Part shown: in pieces, positions 32,174 through 39,814 of the stretch
Numbering within the stretch: the stretch's first letter is position 1
Layout of the letters: the number at the start of each line of letters is the position of its first letter
NCBI RefSeq assembly: GCF_030693405.1
Contig: NZ_JAUYAW010000055.1
Span: forward strand, 1 to 39,814
DNA length: 39,814 nucleotides
Direction of reading: 5' to 3'
Origin: Phenylobacterium sp.
Lineage (GTDB): Bacteria > Pseudomonadota > Alphaproteobacteria > Caulobacterales > Caulobacteraceae
The notes under the pieces: generated by a model
Told to the model about the DNA's origin: nothing
The model's database searches: none
The model's input: only the letters and a program-made list of their open reading frames with translations
Made by a program: the position numbers and the translations under genes

Positions 32174-32383
32174 TTAAGCCGCTTGCAGATTGGCCGCGGA
32201 CATCTTGCCGTTGCGGGCGTCGCGCTGCATTTCAAAGCCGAGCTTCTGGCCCTCGTGCAGCGAAGCCATGCCGGCGCGCTCCACGGCTGAAATGTGAACG
32301 AAAACGTCGGCGCCGCCGTCGTCAGGCTGGATGAAGCCGAAGCCTTTTTGGCCGTTAAACCACTTCACGGTTCCGGTGCTCAT
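32174..32383 (-). CDS. CspA-family cold shock protein
   Basis: Protein of 69 residues forming one OB-fold that binds single-stranded RNA/DNA. The RNA-binding motifs are KGFGFI (RNP1) and VFVHI (RNP2), after the usual start [12 protein letters not shown]. It acts as an RNA chaperone, in cold or in stationary phase depending on the copy. GGAAAGGGA precedes the ATG on the minus strand. The AT-rich region upstream is long enough for the extended 5' leader typical of csp mRNAs, and a strong terminator follows. Confidence 0.95.
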   Translation of the reverse strand: MSTGTVKWFNGQKGFGFIQPDDGGADVFVHISAVERAGMASLHEGQKLGFEMQRDARNGKMSAANLQAA

Positions 32384-32690
32384 GTTGATCCCTTTCCGGG
32401 TCTAAATATTCACGCGCCCAAGAGCGGTCGCGCGATCAAATTTTCGGAGAGGGTCGAGAAGTCCAGACGTCGTACGAAGTGCGCAGCGGTGGATTTTAGG
32501 CGAGCCAAAACGATATTCGATGATCCAAGGTCGCACGAAATTGGCCCTGAAGGCAAGATTATTTTCCCTAAGGCTCGGACTTACAGCGGAAATTCCTATA
32601 TACTAATTCTTCACAACACGTTCTGGCCGCCGGCCCTCATTGCGTTTTTCGCCCTGTGGTGGTTGCGGTCGGACCTTACGGGAGCCTGCC
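32384..32690. other. AT-rich intergenic region, divergent promoters
   Basis: No convincing gene. The base composition falls well below the GC level of the neighbours, especially at 32490-32625. TATATA-like sequence near 32595-32605 could be the -10 region of the cold shock promoter on the minus strand, which would leave a leader of about 200 bases. A short open frame crosses the region from inside the cold shock gene but has poor codon use. Confidence 0.5.
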
Positions 32691-32900
32691 ATGCGCGAAA
32701 TTCGGGATCGGGTCGTTTTCACGGTGGCGCGTCATGACGGTTATTGGGCCGTCGAGCAGGACGGCGCCTTCTCTGACCACAGCCTCGACAAGGAAGAAGC
32801 CAAGGCCGCGGCCAACAAGCGCGCCCGCGCCGCCCAGGACAAGGGCCAGCCCTGCCTGGTGCGGGTCAGCGGCGAACACGGCTTCTTCGCCGCGGCCTAG
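32691..32900 (+). CDS. DUF2188-like small protein
   Basis: Protein of 69 residues. VFTVARHDGYWAVEQDG followed by a helix with DKEEAKAAANKRARAAQDKG and the strand QPCLVRVSGEHG matches the short beta-helix-beta layout of DUF2188 proteins, found in many proteobacteria and of unknown role. ATG 32691 follows GGGAG with a seven-base gap. It is a single-gene unit with its own strong terminator, divergent from the cold shock gene. Confidence 0.75.
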   Translation: MREIRDRVVFTVARHDGYWAVEQDGAFSDHSLDKEEAKAAANKRARAAQDKGQPCLVRVSGEHGFFAAA

Positions 32901-32906
32901 AACCCA

Positions 32907-32952
32907 GCGCCGATCGACGGCCCTAGCTTCGCGGTCGATCGGCGCCTTTTTT
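32907..32952 (+). terminator. Rho-independent terminator
   Basis: GCGCCGATCGAC (32907-32918) pairs perfectly with 32934-32945 around a 15-base loop, followed by a T6 run at 32947-32952. It starts seven bases after the DUF2188 gene stop. Confidence 0.9.
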
Positions 32953-32954
32953 GT

Positions 32955-33257
32955 CTAGCGCGACGTCTCACCGCCAGGAGGCGGCGGCATTTCGCTGCCG
33001 CTGGGTTGCGACCCAGGCTGGCTGTGCGCTTCGGCGGGGACCCCGCCGGGCTGCCCATAGGCTGGCGTCTGATCAGCAGCGCCGCCGGTCATGGCCCCGG
33101 CCGGAGGCGCATCAAGGTCGCCCGCTTCGTTGTCCACCACGCCCATCTCCGACCCCGTCGTGGCCGGATCGCCCTGGCCGCAGGCTGCGACCAGCAAGGC
33201 GGCGCCCGACAGCGCCGCGGCCAGGCCGAGACGGGGGCGCTTCGCAGTCATCATCAT
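32955..33257 (-). CDS. Small Pro/Gly-rich lipoprotein, unknown function
   Basis: Protein of 100 residues. A signal peptide (MMMTAKRPRLG, then hydrophobic) ends in the lipobox LVAAC at about residue 27. The mature part is low-complexity, rich in Pro, Gly, Ala, Ser and Glu, and probably disordered. Three ATG codons lie in a row at the start; ATG 33257 is the one with AGAGGAG correctly spaced. The signal-peptide end (LLVAACGQ) is the same as in the divergent cytochrome c' gene. No family recognised. Confidence 0.75.
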   Translation of the reverse strand: MMMTAKRPRLGLAAALSGAALLVAACGQGDPATTGSEMGVVDNEAGDLDAPPAGAMTGGAADQTPAYGQPGGVPAEAHSQPGSQPSGSEMPPPPGGETSR

Positions 33258-33457
33258 TTTCAAGCTCCTCTGGTTGAGAAGCCAATGCCCTGTACATGGC
33301 GAGGGTTCCCGCCCGGCGCCGGCGACTGCGCAAGCGGTGGGCGCCCGCCCGGGAATACGGGTCGCGTGTCCCATCCGTCCTGACGCCAAACCTGTGCCAT
33401 ACTAGACGGGAGACTCACCGCGCGGCGCGCATATCCGGCCTTGAGGGATCCCAAGCC

Positions 33458-33970
33458 ATGACCGTCCAGTCCTCCTCAGTTTCGTGGCGTTCGGCGCGAC
33501 GCGCGCTCGTTGGCGCGTCCCTGGCGCTGCTGGTCGCCGCCTGTGGCCAGCAGGCGAGCGAAGAGGTCGCCGCAAGCGACGCGCCGGTCCCGGCGGCGGT
33601 GGCCGAGCGCCAGGAAGGCTTCAAGGCGCTGGGCGCGTCGTTCAAGCTCATCAACGACCAGCTCAAGACCGACGCCCCAGACATGGCGCAGATCGTCCCG
33701 GCGGCCGAGCGGATGAATGTCCTGGCCAGCCAGATCCCCGGCTGGTTTCCCGCTGGGACGGGGCCTGACGACGGGGTGAAGACCGACGCCCTGGCGACGG
33801 TGTGGACGGACCCGGACGGTTTCGCCGCCGCCCAGACCCGACTGGCCACGGCCACCACCCGGCTGCAGGAGCTGGCGATCGCGGGCGACGCCGCTGGTCT
33901 GCGCGAACATGTGAAGATGGTGGGCGCCAGCTGCGGCGGCTGTCACGACAACTTCCGGGTCGAGCAGTAG
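33458..33970 (+). CDS. Cytochrome c' family protein with lipobox
   Basis: Protein of 170 residues. After a signal peptide with lipobox LVAAC (Cys29) come helical segments, RQEGFKALGASFKLINDQLK and others, and a heme motif CGGCH close to the C-terminus (GASCGGCHDNFR). This is the four-helix-bundle cytochrome c' layout; members bind NO or carry electrons. ATG 33458 has GAGGGA nearby. A cytochrome b561 gene follows two bases after the stop, a common pairing. Anchoring by lipid rather than a free periplasmic form is unusual for this family. Confidence 0.88.
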   Translation: MTVQSSSVSWRSARRALVGASLALLVAACGQQASEEVAASDAPVPAAVAERQEGFKALGASFKLINDQLKTDAPDMAQIVPAAERMNVLASQIPGWFPAGTGPDDGVKTDALATVWTDPDGFAAAQTRLATATTRLQELAIAGDAAGLREHVKMVGASCGGCHDNFRVEQ

Positions 33971-33972
33971 CC

Positions 33973-34629
33973 GTGTCTGGTCGGGCGCCCCGCGTCCGGG
34001 TCTGGGACCTGCCGACCCGCCTTGTCCACTGGGCCCTGGCGGTCCTGGTGGTGGTAGCCTGGCTGACGGCCGGCGAGCGGATGAACATCCACCGCTACGC
34101 CGGCTACGGCATCCTGGGCCTGGTCATCTTCCGTCTCTACTGGGGCGTGGTGGGCGGATCCACGGCGCGGTTCTCGCAGTTCATGAAGGGGCCCGGCGCC
34201 GTGCTGGCCTACGTCCGCGGCTGGCGCGGGGCGCCGGCCAGCTTTGGGCACAACCCCCTGGGCGCGCTCAGCGTTCTGCTGCTGGTGCTCCTGTTGATCT
34301 CGCAGGTGGGACTTGGTCTGTTCGCCATAGACATCAACGGCATGGAGTCTGGACCCTTTGCGCGGTTTATCGACTTCGAGACGGGCCGTCAGGCGTCCGA
34401 CCTGCATGAGCTGAACTTCCGGCTGTTGCAGGCCGCCGTGGCGCTGCATCTGGTGGCCATCGCCGCCTATGCCGTTTTCAAGCGGCGGAACCTGGTGAAG
34501 CCGATGGTGACCGGCCAGGACGCGACCCCAGGTCTGGAGGGCGAACTGCGCCCGGCGCCCCTGTGGCGCCTCGTGGTGGGCGTGGCGATCGCGGTCTTGG
34601 TGGTGGTGCTGATCGCCCGCGCAGGCTAG
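33973..34629 (+). CDS. Cytochrome b561
   Basis: Di-heme membrane cytochrome of 218 residues with four main helices plus a C-terminal hydrophobic tail. [21 protein letters not shown] contains the first heme His, and [22 protein letters not shown] another; [23 protein letters not shown] carries the last pair. This is the prokaryotic b561 type, which transfers electrons between quinol and periplasmic acceptors, here probably the cytochrome c' beside it. The start is GTG at 33973, two bases after the preceding stop. Confidence 0.92.
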   Translation: MSGRAPRVRVWDLPTRLVHWALAVLVVVAWLTAGERMNIHRYAGYGILGLVIFRLYWGVVGGSTARFSQFMKGPGAVLAYVRGWRGAPASFGHNPLGALSVLLLVLLLISQVGLGLFAIDINGMESGPFARFIDFETGRQASDLHELNFRLLQAAVALHLVAIAAYAVFKRRNLVKPMVTGQDATPGLEGELRPAPLWRLVVGVAIAVLVVVLIARAG

Positions 34630-34640
34630 TCACCCGCCTC

Positions 34641-35483
34641 ATGATCCTGACCCTATCCTGCGCCGACCGGCCCGGCATCGTGGCCCGCGTGGCCAACTTC
34701 CTGTTCGACGGCGGCGGCAACATCATCGACGCCCAGCAGTTCGGCGACGTCGAGACTGGCCGCTTCTTCATGCGCGTGGTGTTCGAGGCTGGCGACACCT
34801 CGGCCGAAAACCTGCGCGACGCCTTTGCCCCCATCGGCGTCGAGTTCGGCATGAACTGGACCCTGCGCGACCCCAAGGTGCGCAGGAAGGTGATGATCCT
34901 GGCTTCTCAGGCCGATCACTGCCTGTCGGACCTGGTCTGGCGCTGGCGTCGCGGCGAGCTGCCCATGGAGATCTGCGCGGTGGTGTCGAACCACCCGGCC
35001 GACACCTATTCCAGCATCGACCTCAGCGGTCTGCCCTTCCACCATCTGCCCGTGAACCGGGACACCAAGCTGGAGCAGGAGGCCGCGGTCTGGTCGCTGG
35101 TCCAGTCCACCGGGGCCGAGCTGGTGGTGCTCGCCCGCTACATGCAGATCCTGTCCGACGGCTTGGCGGCCAAGCTGGAGGGGCGCTGCATCAACATCCA
35201 CCACTCCTTCCTGCCGGGCTTCAAGGGCGCGCGGCCCTATCATCAGGCCCATGCCCGGGGCGTGAAGGTGATCGGGGCCACGGCCCACTATGTCACCGCC
35301 GACCTCGACGAAGGCCCGATCATCGAACAGGACGTGGAGCGGATCAGCCACCGCGACACGCCCGCCGCCCTGATCCGCAAGGGCCGCGACATCGAGCGCC
35401 GGGTCCTGGCCCGGGCGGTGCGCTGGCACCTGGAAGACCGGGTGCTGCTGAACGGCGCCAAGACCGTGGTCTTCACCGACTGA
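34641..35483 (+). CDS. purU: Formyltetrahydrofolate deformylase
   Basis: Enzyme of 280 residues that hydrolyses 10-formyltetrahydrofolate to formate and tetrahydrofolate. The N-terminal ACT domain ([20 protein letters not shown]) is followed by the formyltransferase-like domain with the catalytic Asn185, His187 ([18 protein letters not shown]) and Asp223 (DLDEGPII). It balances one-carbon pools and supplies formate for purine synthesis by PurT. ATG 34641 fits the family length, but no good ribosome-binding site precedes it; translation could be coupled to the b561 gene ending 11 bases before. Confidence 0.95.
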   Translation: MILTLSCADRPGIVARVANFLFDGGGNIIDAQQFGDVETGRFFMRVVFEAGDTSAENLRDAFAPIGVEFGMNWTLRDPKVRRKVMILASQADHCLSDLVWRWRRGELPMEICAVVSNHPADTYSSIDLSGLPFHHLPVNRDTKLEQEAAVWSLVQSTGAELVVLARYMQILSDGLAAKLEGRCINIHHSFLPGFKGARPYHQAHARGVKVIGATAHYVTADLDEGPIIEQDVERISHRDTPAALIRKGRDIERRVLARAVRWHLEDRVLLNGAKTVVFTD

Positions 35484-35492
35484 GGCGAAGCT

Positions 35493-36650
35493 CTAGTAGG
35501 AGCGCGGCAGGCCCAGAACGTGCTCGGCCAGATAGGCCAGGATGAGGTTCGTCGAGATCGGCGCCACCTGATAGAGGCGGGTCTCGCGGAACTTGCGCTC
35601 CACATCGTACTCCTCGGCGAAGCCAAAGCCGCCATGGGTCTGGATGCACATGTCCGCCGCCGCCCATGATGCCTCCGAGGCCAGCAGCTTGGCCATGTTG
35701 GCCTCTTCGCCGGCCGGATCGCCCGCCTCGTAGCGGGCTGCGGCCTCATAGGTCATCAGCTTGGCCGCCCGGACCTGGGCATAGGCCCGGGCGATGGGGA
35801 ACTGGACCCCCTGGTTCTGGCCGATCGGCCGACCGAACACCACGCGGCTGGAGGCGTAGGCGCGGGCCTTGTCCACGAACCAGCGGCCGTCACCGATGCA
35901 CTCGGCGGCGATCAGGATGCGCTCGGCGTTCATGCCGTCGAGGATGTAGCGGAAGCCCTTGCCCTCCTGGCCGATCAGACAGGAGGCCGGGATTTCCAGA
36001 TCATCGAAGAAGAGCTCGGTGGTGGCGTGGTTGAACATGGTGCGGATCGGCTTGATGGTCAGGCCGCGCCCGACGGCCTCGCGCATGTCCAGCAGGAAGA
36101 CCGACAGACCCTCGGTCTTCTTCGCCGTCTCCTCCCGCGGGGTGGTGCGGGCCAGGAGCACCATGAGGTCGGAGTGTTCGGCGCGGCTGATCCACACCTT
36201 CTGGCCGTTGATGACGTAGGCGTCGCCCCGGCGCACCGCCTGGGTGGTGATGGCGGTGGTGTCGGTGCCGGCGCCGGGTTCGGTGACGCCAAAGGCCTGC
36301 AGGCGCACCTCTCCGGTGGCGATCTTCGGCAGCCACTGGGCCTTCTGGGCCTCGCTGCCGTGCCGCAGGACGGTGCCCATGGTGTACATCTGAGCGTGGA
36401 CGGCCGCGGCGTTGCAGCCGCTGGCATGGATCTCCTCCAGGATGGCGGCCGCCGCCGACAGGCCAAGTCCGCTCCCCCCGTACGACTCCGGGACCAACAC
36501 GCCGAGCAGGCCGGCCTCGGTCAGGGCCTGGACGAATTCGGTGGGATAGGTTCGCTCGCGATCCCGGGCGCGCCAGTACTCGCCCGGAAAGCCGGCGCAC
36601 AGCCTGCGCACGGTTTCGAGAATGGCCTCATGTTCCTGCGCCGGGTTCAT
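35493..36650 (-). CDS. Acyl-CoA dehydrogenase
   Basis: Flavoprotein of 385 residues, all-helical/beta-barrel/helical layout. AFGVTEPGAGTDTTAITTQAVRRG is the first family signature, INGQKVWISRAEHSDL the second, and THGGFGFAEEYDVERKFRETRLY the C-terminal FAD/adenine contact and active-site segment. It oxidises an acyl-CoA to the 2-enoyl-CoA and passes electrons to ETF. The specific chain length or branched substrate cannot be told. It is convergent with purU and stands alone. Confidence 0.93.
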   Translation of the reverse strand: MNPAQEHEAILETVRRLCAGFPGEYWRARDRERTYPTEFVQALTEAGLLGVLVPESYGGSGLGLSAAAAILEEIHASGCNAAAVHAQMYTMGTVLRHGSEAQKAQWLPKIATGEVRLQAFGVTEPGAGTDTTAITTQAVRRGDAYVINGQKVWISRAEHSDLMVLLARTTPREETAKKTEGLSVFLLDMREAVGRGLTIKPIRTMFNHATTELFFDDLEIPASCLIGQEGKGFRYILDGMNAERILIAAECIGDGRWFVDKARAYASSRVVFGRPIGQNQGVQFPIARAYAQVRAAKLMTYEAAARYEAGDPAGEEANMAKLLASEASWAAADMCIQTHGGFGFAEEYDVERKFRETRLYQVAPISTNLILAYLAEHVLGLPRSY

Positions 36651-36781
36651 ATCGATCTCCCACTGGCTGACCCTCCCAAGCCCTTAGATCAGGCGCGCGC
36701 GCCGGGAAACCGCGCCCCTACGTCAAGCTTCACGGGCGTGGGCATTCGCGGCCGCTAGCGCTTTGCGGCGGATTGCGGCAG

Positions 36782-37666
36782 ATGGCGCGACAGAACCGCA
36801 TCCCCATGGAGTCTACCCCTTTGGACCAGCTCAAGGCGCTGATCACCTCGCCGCGTACAGAGAAGATCATCACCGCTCTGATCGTGCTCAATGCGATCAC
36901 CCTGGGGCTGGAGACCAGCGCCTGGGCCATGGCCAATTTCGGTAATGTTCTACTGCTGCTGGACCGGGTGATCCTGGCGGTGTTCGTCGCCGAGATTGTC
37001 GCCCGCATCGCCGTCCACCGTCTGGCCTTCTTCAAGGACCCCTGGAGCCTGTTCGACTTCGCCATCGTCGGCATCGCGCTGGTGCCGGCGGCCGGCGCCT
37101 TCTCGGTGTTGCGGGCCCTGCGCATCCTGCGGGTGCTGCGGATGATCACCCTGGTGCCGTCCCTGCGTCGGGTCGTCGGCGCCCTGATCAGCGCCCTGCC
37201 GGGGATGGGGTCGATCATCCTCTTGATGACCCTGATCTTCTATGTGGCCTCGGTGATGGCCACCAAGCTGTTCGCCGCCAGTTTCCCCCAGTGGTTCGGA
37301 TCCATCCCGGCCTCGGCCTATTCCCTGTTCCAGGTGATGACCCTGGAGAGCTGGTCCATGGGCATCGTGCGGCCGGTGATGGAGGTCTATCCCTATGCCT
37401 GGGCTTTCTTCGTGCCCTTCATCCTCTGCACCACCTTCACCATGCTGAACCTGTTCATTGGCATCGTGGTCAACGCCATGCAGAGCGAACACGAGGAGGA
37501 GGCCAAGGCTGAACGTCAGCAGATCGAGGAGGACCTGCGTCTGGCCAGCGTCGAGCGACAGAAGGCGCATGCCGAGGATGCGGCTGATCTCGCCGCCCTG
37601 CGGTCCGAACTGGCGGCCCTTCGCCAGGAGATCGGCGCACTGAGCCATCGTCTGACGGACCGCTAG
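36782..37666 (+). CDS. NaChBac-type voltage-gated cation channel
   Basis: Ion channel subunit of 294 residues with six helices. S4 has Arg111, 114, 117 and 120 at every third place ([10 protein letters not shown]), which forms the voltage sensor. The selectivity filter TLESWSM at 187-193 is that of bacterial sodium channels such as NavAb. S6 is [32 protein letters not shown], followed by a Glu/Lys/Arg-rich coiled coil (about 235-290) that would hold the tetramer together. Start uncertain: ATG 36782 or ATG 36806; neither has a good ribosome-binding site. The next gene is in the same frame after the stop at 37666. Confidence 0.93.
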   Translation: MARQNRIPMESTPLDQLKALITSPRTEKIITALIVLNAITLGLETSAWAMANFGNVLLLLDRVILAVFVAEIVARIAVHRLAFFKDPWSLFDFAIVGIALVPAAGAFSVLRALRILRVLRMITLVPSLRRVVGALISALPGMGSIILLMTLIFYVASVMATKLFAASFPQWFGSIPASAYSLFQVMTLESWSMGIVRPVMEVYPYAWAFFVPFILCTTFTMLNLFIGIVVNAMQSEHEEEAKAERQQIEEDLRLASVERQKAHAEDAADLAALRSELAALRQEIGALSHRLTDR

Positions 37667-37738
37667 GGGCCTTACAGGCTTAAGCTTTGGTTGAGACGCC
37701 AAGGTCTAGGTTGGCCAGAAGGTATCGGCCGTTCGCCC

Positions 37739-39814
37739 TTGTCTCGGAGTTCCCCCATTACCCGTCAGAGCCGACAGCTCCTGCTCGCCGTCCTGCTTTA
37801 CGGCGGCTATGTCGCCAATCTCTGGCTGACCAATGTGCTCAGGGAGACCACCGGCGTCGGCACGATCTGGACGGCTAACGCCTTTGTCATCGGCGCCCTT
37901 TTGCTGTTGCCGGCCCGTTGGGCGCCGGCCCTGTTGGCCGTGGGTTTCGTGCTGCAGGGCGCCATCATCCTGGCCTTTGGGCACCCGCTCTATGGCGCCG
38001 TGGGCTACAGTCTTCTGAACGTGGTCGAAGCGGTGGCCGTCGTTCATCTGGCCCGCAGGCTCAATGCCGTGCGGCTCACCACGCCGGGCCGGTTCGCCGC
38101 CTTGATCTTCCTGGCCTTGGCGCCGGTCCTCGTGATTTCGGCCCTGCTGCTTGGGCTAGGCGCCCTCGTAATCGAGGGTAAGTTTCCGACGGATATGCTG
38201 GTCAACCGGCTGGGCGCGAAGTTCCTGGGCATGTCGTTGGTGCTGCCGGCCATCCTGTTGCTCAGCCAGGGGCGACGGACGCGTCTTCTGTCCGAGCGCT
38301 CCTGGGAGATCACATTGGGCTATGTGGCCGTGGCCGTGCTGGTGGCGTTGATCATCACCCCGGCCGCGCCCATCGCCCTGCTGACCATGTTCCCGGTCAT
38401 CACCATCCTTGGACTACGGACAGGTCCTCAGGCGGTCACAGTGTCTATGGCGGTGGCCTGCGTGGTCCTGCTGACGGTCGGCTTCCTTTGGGGGCGCGCG
38501 CCGGTCCTGGCTGAGACCCGGACGCTGTCTCAACAGGTCACGATCTTCCAGGTCTATCTGGGCCTTGTGTTCGGGACCGGCATTGTCACCGCCCTCATGA
38601 CCATCCACCAGCAGCGCCTGCGCGATCTGATCCTGCGGCGCTCCATCAGCCATCAGCGGGCGCGGGAGCGGGCCGAGGCCGCCTCGGTGGCCAAGACCGA
38701 CTTCCTGGCCACCATGAGCCACGAAATCAGGACGCCGCTGAATTCGATCATCGGCTTCGCCCAGGTCCTGGAGATGGACAAGGATATGCGCGCCGACAGC
38801 CGGCGGCAGATCGATCTGATCCGACGTTCGGGCATCGCGCTCCTGACCGTGGTCAACGATATTCTCGACTTCTCCAAGGTCGAGGCCGGCCGTATCGAGC
38901 TCGATCCCAAGCCGGTCGACCTGACCGTCGTCTGCCGCGACGCCCTGGCCATCGTCGCCGAGGCGGCCGACAGCAAGGGCCTGGCCCTGACCATACAGGT
39001 CGAGGGCGAACTGGCGGAGGGACACGTCTGCGACGATCACCGTCTCTGTCAGGTGCTCCTCAACTATCTGAACAACGCGGTGAAGTTCACCGATGCGGGG
39101 CAGGTGATCCTGACCCTGAAGGCGACCCCCGAGGGCGAGCGCGACCGGGTGCGGATCTCGGTCACCGACACCGGCGTCGGCATCGCCCCGGCTGCGGCCG
39201 CCACCCTGTTCCAGAGGTTCAGCCAGGTCGACTCCTCGGTCAGCCGCACGCACGGCGGCACGGGCCTGGGCCTGGCGATCTGCAAGGGCCTGGTGGAGGC
39301 CATGGGCGGTCAGGTCGGGGTCGAGTCAGCGCCGGGCGCCGGTTCGACCTTCTGGCTGGAGCTGCACCTGGAGCGGGCAGGGGTCTCGATCTCGGCCGCC
39401 GAAGACGATGACCGCGCCGCAGCCCTGTCGGCGCATATCCTGCTCGTCGACGACCATCCCATGAACCGTGAGCTGGGGGTGCTGATGCTGCAGATTCTCG
39501 GCTGCACCGCCGATGTCGCCTGTGACGGCCGCGAAGCCATCGAGGCCGCCAAGACCGGCCGCTATGACGCCATCCTGATGGACCTGCACATGCCAGGCGT
39601 GGATGGCCTGGCGGCGACCCGGGCGATCCGCGCGCTGGAAGGTGAGCGGGGCCAGGTGCCGATCATCGCCATGAGCGCCGACGTGCTGCCCGAACAGATC
39701 GCCCGCATGCGCGACGTGGGCATGGTCGATAGTGTCGACAAGCCGGTGAAGATCGAGAATCTCCACGCCTGTCTGAGCCGCTGGACCGGGGCAGGGACAT
39801 CGGAGAGCTCCGCC
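37739..39814 (+). CDS. MASE1-like hybrid histidine kinase (3' end outside window)
   Basis: Sensor kinase of at least 692 residues, still open at the end of the window. Residues 10-295 hold about eight hydrophobic helices like a MASE1 sensor (GTIWTANAFVIGALLLLPARWAP). His328 in ATMSHEIRTPLNSIIGF is the phosphorylated residue; NYLNNAVKF is the N box; TDTGVGIAP and GGTGLGLAI are G boxes. A receiver domain follows with Asp615 (AILMDLHMPG) and Lys in VDKPVKIE. No ATG or GTG exists before the first helices: TTG 37739 is used here; ATT 37757 with CGGAG seven bases before it, or TTG 37691, are alternatives. The ligand is unknown. Confidence 0.88.
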   Translation, partial: MSRSSPITRQSRQLLLAVLLYGGYVANLWLTNVLRETTGVGTIWTANAFVIGALLLLPARWAPALLAVGFVLQGAIILAFGHPLYGAVGYSLLNVVEAVAVVHLARRLNAVRLTTPGRFAALIFLALAPVLVISALLLGLGALVIEGKFPTDMLVNRLGAKFLGMSLVLPAILLLSQGRRTRLLSERSWEITLGYVAVAVLVALIITPAAPIALLTMFPVITILGLRTGPQAVTVSMAVACVVLLTVGFLWGRAPVLAETRTLSQQVTIFQVYLGLVFGTGIVTALMTIHQQRLRDLILRRSISHQRARERAEAASVAKTDFLATMSHEIRTPLNSIIGFAQVLEMDKDMRADSRRQIDLIRRSGIALLTVVNDILDFSKVEAGRIELDPKPVDLTVVCRDALAIVAEAADSKGLALTIQVEGELAEGHVCDDHRLCQVLLNYLNNAVKFTDAGQVILTLKATPEGERDRVRISVTDTGVGIAPAAAATLFQRFSQVDSSVSRTHGGTGLGLAICKGLVEAMGGQVGVESAPGAGSTFWLELHLERAGVSISAAEDDDRAAALSAHILLVDDHPMNRELGVLMLQILGCTADVACDGREAIEAAKTGRYDAILMDLHMPGVDGLAATRAIRALEGERGQVPIIAMSADVLPEQIARMRDVGMVDSVDKPVKIENLHACLSRWTGAGTSESSA

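Noticed and set aside
32294..32737. Open frame crossing the promoter region between the cold shock and DUF2188 genes
   Set aside because: It begins inside the cold shock gene on the opposite strand, crosses an AT-rich region with poor codon use, and has no family features.
33441..33454. TTGAGGGATCCCAA just before the cytochrome c' start as an FNR/FixK box
   Set aside because: The inner positions do not match TTGAY-N4-RTCAA and the sequence overlaps the ribosome-binding site, where an activator box would not work.
1..39814. CRISPR arrays, tRNA or rRNA genes, insertion sequences and prophage genes
   Set aside because: No regularly spaced direct repeats, no cloverleaf-like or ribosomal sequence, and no transposase or phage structural protein were seen on either strand.

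Overview
The window reads as chromosomal DNA of a high-GC alphaproteobacterium, most likely of the Caulobacter/Phenylobacterium type. The support is strong GC-ending codon use, a cyd-hemN-fixK-fixLJ microaerobic cluster laid out as in Caulobacter relatives, a TonB-dependent receptor next to a catabolic operon, and FNR/FixK boxes of the TTGAY-N4-RTCAA type. I see no rRNA, tRNA, insertion sequence or CRISPR array.

Left part (1-15.6 kb) is an accessory catabolic region. It opens with the end of a TonB-dependent receptor, followed by an MFS permease and five tightly packed genes: a RutA-like flavin monooxygenase, a RutB-like cysteine hydrolase, an M20-type metallohydrolase, a RutF-like flavin reductase and a TauD-type dioxygenase. 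Most of these genes overlap by 1-4 bases. The set resembles the pyrimidine-opening Rut pathway with added enzymes, which suggests uptake and oxidative C-N or amide cleavage of an unidentified N-containing substrate. A ParDE toxin-antitoxin pair with a perfect palindromic operator and a GNAT gene interrupt the region. A divergent pair of units follows: SDR plus a second TauD enzyme on the minus strand; a Rieske oxygenase, a LigB/DODA extradiol dioxygenase, a formamidase-type amidohydrolase and an AraC regulator on the plus strand. The shared promoter region holds two copies of a similar site in inverted orientation, candidate AraC operators. A ribokinase gene closes this part.

The middle (15.6-29 kb) is a low-oxygen respiration block: hemN, cydX-cydB-cydA (minus), cydD-cydC (plus), a FixK-type regulator, a flavodoxin-like oxidoreductase, a stand-alone receiver protein and the heme-PAS sensor pair FixL-FixJ. 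FNR/FixK boxes lie before hemN, between cydA and cydD, and before the oxidoreductase gene; a FixJ-like site lies before fixK. The expected circuit is FixL-FixJ to FixK to cyd/hemN. A LysE exporter, a 34-residue membrane protein and a lipoprotein cytochrome c follow.

The right part (29-39.8 kb) is mixed: a large SDR-SPW-VKOR fusion membrane protein, small proteins, a cold shock protein, a DUF2188-type protein, a lipoprotein, a cytochrome c' lipoprotein with cytochrome b561, purU, an acyl-CoA dehydrogenase, a NaChBac-type voltage-gated channel, and a MASE1-like hybrid histidine kinase that runs off the end.
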